Assembly: GCF_044466355.1 (NCBI RefSeq)
Contig: NZ_JBITMQ010000024.1
Span: forward strand, 1 to 64,000
Direction: 5' to 3'
Source: Actinophytocola sp044466355
GTDB taxonomy: Bacteria > Actinomycetota > Actinomycetes > Mycobacteriales > Pseudonocardiaceae
DNA: 64,000 nt
The translations under genes and the position numbers were made by a program. The notes beneath the pieces were generated by a model. The model searched no databases, was not told the origin of the DNA, and was given only the letters and a program-made list of their open reading frames with translations. The first letter of the stretch is position 1. Every line of letters starts with the position of its first letter. Shown here in pieces: positions 59,694 to 64,000 of this stretch.

Positions 59694-60331
59694 CGCGGAC
59701 CTCCAGTGGGCTCGGGCATGTACTCGGGTGGCGCGAACGGGGCCAGCCCGACGTCTTCTTCCGGCGGGCCCTCGGCGACCAGCCGGGCGATGACGTCGTT
59801 GTCGCGTCCGGTCAGGACGGGAAGCGTTGCCGAGACCGAGTCCAGCACACCCGCCCACGGGGACCGGGCGTCGTGCAGGCCCAGGCGCATCAGCTCGAGA
59901 CCGGCGCGGTGCTCGATGAGCAGCCGCAGTCCGACGACCGGGTCCGCGGTGGCGGCGAACTCGAGGACGACCGCGAGGTGGTCGGGCAGCTCACCGTCGT
60001 CGAGTACCAGACCGGCGGTGCGGTAGGCGTGTTTGAACCGCAGCAGAGCCATGCCGCGCTTGCGGGTGTCGCCGTAGACGAAGTAGGTCAGGTAGGGACT
60101 GAACCGCTTGCGGTGGTCGAACGTCGCGACGTACTCGGCGGCGAGTGCGACGAGGGGGGTGACGTCGAGGTGGTCGAGGACGGTGCGCAGTGGTTCGCCC
60201 AGCGGGGTGGGCAGTGTCGTGGTCGCGGTCCGCAGCAGGGGGACACGGTCGATCAGCTGCTCGTCCGGGTAGCTGATCAGCAGGGACTGGATCTGCCACG
60301 CGGTGGCTCGCTGCCGGTCGGTTCCGGTCAT
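59690..60331 (-). CDS. narJ: Nitrate reductase assembly chaperone
   Basis: A 213-residue NarJ/TorD-family chaperone needed for molybdenum-cofactor insertion into NarG. Helical throughout; QIQSLLISYPDEQLIDR near the N-terminus and FDHRKRFSPYLTYFVYGDTRKRG in the middle (family FDLxRRxxLYLTYYxxGDTRxRG) are diagnostic. It overlaps narH by 4 bp and narI by 4 bp. Confidence 0.95.
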   Translation of the reverse strand: MTGTDRQRATAWQIQSLLISYPDEQLIDRVPLLRTATTTLPTPLGEPLRTVLDHLDVTPLVALAAEYVATFDHRKRFSPYLTYFVYGDTRKRGMALLRFKHAYRTAGLVLDDGELPDHLAVVLEFAATADPVVGLRLLIEHRAGLELMRLGLHDARSPWAGVLDSVSATLPVLTGRDNDVIARLVAEGPPEEDVGLAPFAPPEYMPEPTGGPR

Positions 60332-62037
60332 GGCCTCGGCTCCACTTCACCGGATGGGTCGGGTGCCGCCGCGGCGCCGCCGTCCGGCGGTTTCGTGGGC
60401 GGGAAGAGACCCTCCGGGCGGCCTTTGCCGTCCCAGTTCAGCAGGTTGACGCGGCTGCCCTTGTCGACGGGGGCGGCCATGGTGTCGGTGGTCTGCCGGT
60501 TGCGCAGCATGCGGAAGTTCTCCACCGCGATGGGCGACGCGCCGCCCGATGCCTCACCGAACGGGCCGGAGCCACCCATGCCCGGCCCGCCCTCGTAGTC
60601 GAGGCTGCACTCCGTCGCCAGCTCCTCCAGACCGTGCGCCTGCTCGGCGTGCGCGGGCGGGATGACGTACCGCTCGTCGTACTTGGCCAGCGCGAGCAGC
60701 CGGTACATGTCGTACACCTGTTCGCCGGTCATCCCGACGCGCGCGGCGATCTCCTCGCGTGGCTCGCGGCCGAGGTTGATGTCCCGCATGTACGAGCGCA
60801 TCGCCGCGAGCCTGCGCAGCACCGCGTCGACCGGGCCGGGGTCGCCCGCGGTGAACAGGTTCGCCAGGTACTCGACCGGGATGCGCAACGCGTCGATGGC
60901 CGCGAACAGGTTGCCGTGGTCCTCGCCGTCGTGGCCGGTGTCGCGCACGACGTCGACCACCGGCGACAGCGGCGGGATGTACCAGACCATCGGCATCGTC
61001 CGGTACTCCGGATGCAGCGGCAGCGCCACCTCGTACGTGTTGATCAGCGCGTACACCGGCGAGCGCTGCGCCGCCTCGATCCAGTCGCCGGGGATGCCCG
61101 CCCGCTCGGCCTCCCGCACCACCTTGGGATCGTTGGGGTCCAGGAACACCTGGCGTTGCGCCTGGTAGAGGTCCTGGTCGTCCGGAGTGGACGCGGCCTC
61201 GAGCACCTTGTCCGCGTCGTACAGGACGAGCCCGATGTACCGCAGCCTGCCCACGCACGTCTCCGCGCACACCGTCGGAATGCCGACCTCCACGCGCGGG
61301 AAGCAGAACGTGCACTTCTCCGCCTTGCCCGTGCGGTGGTTGAAGTACACCTTCTTGTACGGGCAACCGGACACGCACATCCGCCAGCCCCGGCACCGGT
61401 CCTGGTCGACCAGGACGATCCCGTCCTCGCTGCGTTTGTAGATCGCACCCGACGGGCACGACGCGGCGCACGACGGGTTCAGGCAGTGCTCGCAGATGCG
61501 GGGCAGGTAGAACATGAACGTCCGCTCGAACTCGAGACGGACCTTGTCCTCGATGCCCTTGCGCATCGGGTCGGCGTGCGCGAGGTCCGGTGCGCCGCCG
61601 AGGTTGTCGTCCCAGTTGGCCGACCACGTGATCTTCGTCGGCTCCCCGCTGATCAGCGACCGTGGCCGGGCGACCGGGGTGTGCTCCTGCGCCGGTGCCG
61701 AGGTCAGGGTGTCGTAGTCGTAGGTCCAGGGCTCGTAGTAGTCGTTGATGCTGGGCAGTTTGGGGTTGGAGAAGATGGTCAGCAGTTTGCGCAGCCGTCC
61801 ACCGCCCTTGAGCTTCAGCTTGCCGCGCTTGTTCAGCGTCCAGCCGCCGCGCCACCGCTCCTGGTCCTCGTAGGTGCGCGGATATCCTTGTCCCGGGCGG
61901 GTTTCTACGTTGTTGAACCACACGTACTCGACGCCGGACCGGTTGGTCCACGCCTGCTTGCAGGTGACCGAGCAGGTGTGGCAGCCGATGCACTTGTCGA
62001 GGTTCATCACCATCGCCATCTGCGCCATGACACGCAT
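60328..62037 (-). CDS. narH: Respiratory nitrate reductase beta subunit
   Basis: A 569-residue iron-sulfur subunit. Four Cys clusters: CIGCHTCSVTC (about 18-28), CEHCLNPSCAASC, CRGWRMCVSGC with Trp in place of one Cys, as in the [3Fe-4S] site of NarH, and CTFCFPRVEVGIPTVCAETC. They carry electrons from NarI to NarG on the cytoplasmic face. AGGAGGTGACG lies upstream of the ATG, which overlaps the narG stop (TGATG). The C-terminal 50 residues are Pro/Gly-rich. Confidence 0.96.
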   Translation of the reverse strand: MRVMAQMAMVMNLDKCIGCHTCSVTCKQAWTNRSGVEYVWFNNVETRPGQGYPRTYEDQERWRGGWTLNKRGKLKLKGGGRLRKLLTIFSNPKLPSINDYYEPWTYDYDTLTSAPAQEHTPVARPRSLISGEPTKITWSANWDDNLGGAPDLAHADPMRKGIEDKVRLEFERTFMFYLPRICEHCLNPSCAASCPSGAIYKRSEDGIVLVDQDRCRGWRMCVSGCPYKKVYFNHRTGKAEKCTFCFPRVEVGIPTVCAETCVGRLRYIGLVLYDADKVLEAASTPDDQDLYQAQRQVFLDPNDPKVVREAERAGIPGDWIEAAQRSPVYALINTYEVALPLHPEYRTMPMVWYIPPLSPVVDVVRDTGHDGEDHGNLFAAIDALRIPVEYLANLFTAGDPGPVDAVLRRLAAMRSYMRDINLGREPREEIAARVGMTGEQVYDMYRLLALAKYDERYVIPPAHAEQAHGLEELATECSLDYEGGPGMGGSGPFGEASGGASPIAVENFRMLRNRQTTDTMAAPVDKGSRVNLLNWDGKGRPEGLFPPTKPPDGGAAAAPDPSGEVEPRP

Positions 62038-64000
62038 CAGTACGTCACCTCCTGGCCGCGGCGGCGGATCACGGTGACCTCGTCGCGCTGGTTTCCTGTC
62101 GGGCCCAGGTAGTTGAACGCGAACGACAGCTGTGCGTAGCCGCCGATCAGGTGCGACGGCTTGATCATCAGCCGGGTCAGCGAGTTGTGGATGCCGCCGC
62201 GTTTCCCGGACGTCTCGCTGCGCGGCACGTCGATCAGCCTGTCCTGGGCGTGGTGCATGTAGACGGTGCCCTCTGGCATGCGGTGCGAGACGATGGCGCG
62301 GGCGACGACGACCCCGTTGCGGTTGACCGCCTCGATCCAGTCGTTGTCCGCCACCCCGATCTTCTCCGCGTCCTGTTCGGACATCCAGATCGTCTGCCCG
62401 CCGCGGGACAGGCTGAGCATGAACAGGTTGTCCTGGTATTCGGAGTGGATCGACCACTTCGAGTGCGGTGTCAGGTACCGCACCGCGAGCCCCAGCTCGC
62501 CCTGCGCACCGAGCTCCGGTTCCCCGAACAACGCGGTCATGTCCAGTGGCGGCCGGTACACCGGCAGGTGCTCGCCCAGCTCCGCCATCCAGTCGTGGTC
62601 GAGGAAGAAGTGCTGTCGGCCGGTCAGTGTGTGCCACGGCTTGAGGCGTTCGGTGTTGATGGTGAACGGCGAGTAGCGGCGGCCACCGGTCTCCGAACCC
62701 GACCACTCCGGTGAGGTGATCACCGGCACCGGCGCGGCCTGGGTGTCCGCAAACGTGATCCGTTTGCCCTCGTGCTCGGCGGCCAGGTCCGCGAGCTTCG
62801 TGCCGGTGCGCTTCTCCAGCGTCTGGAACCCCTGCGTGGCGAGGTGCCCGTTGGTGGTGCCGGACAGCGCGAGGATCGCCTCGCACGCGTGCATGTCCCG
62901 GCGCAGCGACGGGCGCCCGTCGGCGGGACCGCCGCGGATCGTGCCGTTCTTCTGCTTGAGGTACTCGACCTCGCGTTCGACGCGGAACGTGACGCCCTTC
63001 GTGGTCGCGCCCAGTTTGTCGGCGAGCGGGCCGAGCGCCCCCATCTTCGCCGCGATCGCCCCGAAGTCGCGCTCCACCACGGTGATCCGCGGCATCGTGA
63101 CGCCGGGCACCGGTTCGCACTCACCCGCCCGCCAGTCGCGGACCACGCCGTGCGGGGTCGCGAGCTCGTCGGGGGTGTCGTGCAGCAGTGGCGTCGCGAC
63201 CACGTCCTTGCGCACGCCCAGGTGGGTCGCCGCGAGCGTGCTGAACGACTCGGCGATCGTCTGGAACGCCGCCCAGTCGGTGCGGGTCTGCCACGGCGGC
63301 GCGATCGCCGGGTTGAACGAGTGTACGAACGGGTGCATGTCCGTGGTGTTCAGGTCGTGCTTCTCGTACCAGGTGGCGGCGGGCAGCACGACGTCGGAGA
63401 ACAGCGTGGTGCTGGTCATCCGGAAGTCCAGCGACAGCAACAGGTCCAGCTTGCCGGTCGGCGCGCCCACGTCCTCCTCACGCAGCGACGAGTCCGTGCC
63501 CAGCAGGTGCTTGAGGAAGTACTCGTTGCCCTTCGCCGACGAGCCCAGCAGGTTGGCCCGCCACACGGACAGCACGCGGGGGAAGTTCTCCGGCTCGTCC
63601 GGGGCCTCGCAGGCGAACCGCAGCCGGTCCGCCTTCAGCTCCCGCACCACGTAGTCCGGCGCGGACATCCCCGCGCGTTCGGCCTCGTCGGCCAGGTCGA
63701 GCGGATTGCGGTCGAAGGTCGGGTACGACGGCATCCAGCCCAACCGTGCGGACTGCGCGATCAGCTCGGCAGTGCTCTTCCCACCCAGACCCGCGAACCG
63801 GTCGTATCGGTGCTGGTCGGTGTGCAGGTACCAGAACGCGGTCTGGATCATCTGCCGCGGCGGGCGCGACCAGTCCAGCCCGAACGCGAGCTGCGACCAG
63901 CCGGTGATCGGACGGCACTTCTCCTGCCCGACGTAGTGCGCCCAGCCGCCGCCGTTGACCCCCTGGCCGCCGGTGAGCGTGGTCAGCGCGAGGAACGCCC
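62037..64000 (-). CDS. narG: Respiratory nitrate reductase alpha subunit, 5' part outside window
   Basis: The C-terminal 653 codons of NarG, the molybdenum-cofactor catalytic subunit reducing nitrate to nitrite. Near the edge it reads GGGWAHYVGQEKCRPITGW and WYLHTDQHRYDRFAG, and downstream SDVVLPAATWYEKHDLNTTDMHPFVH and WIEAVNRNGVV, all characteristic of NarG. The frame is open through base 64000, so the start and the N-terminal [4Fe-4S] motif lie outside. It leads a narGHJI operon; any promoter is outside the window. Confidence 0.96.
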   Translation of the reverse strand, partial: AFLALTTLTGGQGVNGGGWAHYVGQEKCRPITGWSQLAFGLDWSRPPRQMIQTAFWYLHTDQHRYDRFAGLGGKSTAELIAQSARLGWMPSYPTFDRNPLDLADEAERAGMSAPDYVVRELKADRLRFACEAPDEPENFPRVLSVWRANLLGSSAKGNEYFLKHLLGTDSSLREEDVGAPTGKLDLLLSLDFRMTSTTLFSDVVLPAATWYEKHDLNTTDMHPFVHSFNPAIAPPWQTRTDWAAFQTIAESFSTLAATHLGVRKDVVATPLLHDTPDELATPHGVVRDWRAGECEPVPGVTMPRITVVERDFGAIAAKMGALGPLADKLGATTKGVTFRVEREVEYLKQKNGTIRGGPADGRPSLRRDMHACEAILALSGTTNGHLATQGFQTLEKRTGTKLADLAAEHEGKRITFADTQAAPVPVITSPEWSGSETGGRRYSPFTINTERLKPWHTLTGRQHFFLDHDWMAELGEHLPVYRPPLDMTALFGEPELGAQGELGLAVRYLTPHSKWSIHSEYQDNLFMLSLSRGGQTIWMSEQDAEKIGVADNDWIEAVNRNGVVVARAIVSHRMPEGTVYMHHAQDRLIDVPRSETSGKRGGIHNSLTRLMIKPSHLIGGYAQLSFAFNYLGPTGNQRDEVTVIRRRGQEVTY

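Noticed and set aside
1..64000. tRNA, rRNA, CRISPR arrays, insertion sequences, integrases, phage genes
   Set aside because: Looked for and not seen: no regularly spaced direct repeats, no transposase or integrase motifs, no TTCGAATC-type T-loop with matching acceptor stem.

Overview
High-G+C DNA with dense gene packing, frequent ATGA/GTGA start-stop overlaps and GTG starts points to an actinobacterium. The protein families suggest the Pseudonocardiales (Lentzea/Saccharothrix/Amycolatopsis-like), but that placement is an inference. No rRNA, tRNA, CRISPR array or insertion sequence was seen.

From about 1 to 52.4 kb the window is a condensed DosR-type hypoxia/dormancy island. It carries a DosS-like two-GAF sensor kinase (5825-7537) facing a very DosR-like regulator (7545-8189). 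Around them are homologues of many members of the Mycobacterium tuberculosis DosR regulon: a CtpF-like Ca-type ATPase, an Hsp20, a DUF1876 (Rv1738-like) protein, a WS/DGAT acyltransferase, two Rv1733c-like membrane proteins, an Rv2004c-like APH/P-loop fusion, an HPF-like ribosome factor, five Acg-type nitroreductase-fold proteins, nine universal stress proteins (17 USP domains) and seven CBS proteins, six of them with a BON-like tail. Metabolic partners are PPDK, a GNAT/ADP-forming acyl-CoA synthetase fusion, GAPDH, a Zn alcohol dehydrogenase, an alpha/beta hydrolase and a DoxX protein. Palindromes of the form GGGAC-N4-GTCCC, the core of the DosR box, recur in the intergenic gaps: four are perfect and seven have one mismatch.

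Transport genes lie at 40.8-49.3 kb: a P1B-5 metal ATPase with a C-terminal hemerythrin domain, a SulP transporter, a DUF4389 protein and an ABC exporter. A DUF3048 protein, a 2TM protein and an alcohol dehydrogenase follow. Three decayed genes are visible: a GalT-like uridylyltransferase, a WS/DGAT C-terminus and an alpha/beta hydrolase N-terminus. The first gene is a DpdA/TGT-like reading frame of uncertain integrity.

At 52.8-57.1 kb a single 1423-residue protein joins a caspase-like protease, a STAND-type NTPase and 14 WD40 repeats, the architecture of predicted bacterial conflict or cell-death effectors. It is followed by 1.3 kb of less G+C-rich DNA without a recognisable gene. The window closes with a PPOX-family protein and a minus-strand narGHJI operon for anaerobic nitrate respiration; narG runs off the right edge.

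A coherent reading is that oxygen, NO or redox stress is sensed by DosS, DosR switches on the island, ribosomes and proteins are stabilised (HPF, Hsp20), adenylate status is read by CBS and USP proteins, carbon flux is rerouted (PPDK, acyl-CoA synthetase, acyltransferase) and nitrate can replace oxygen as electron acceptor.
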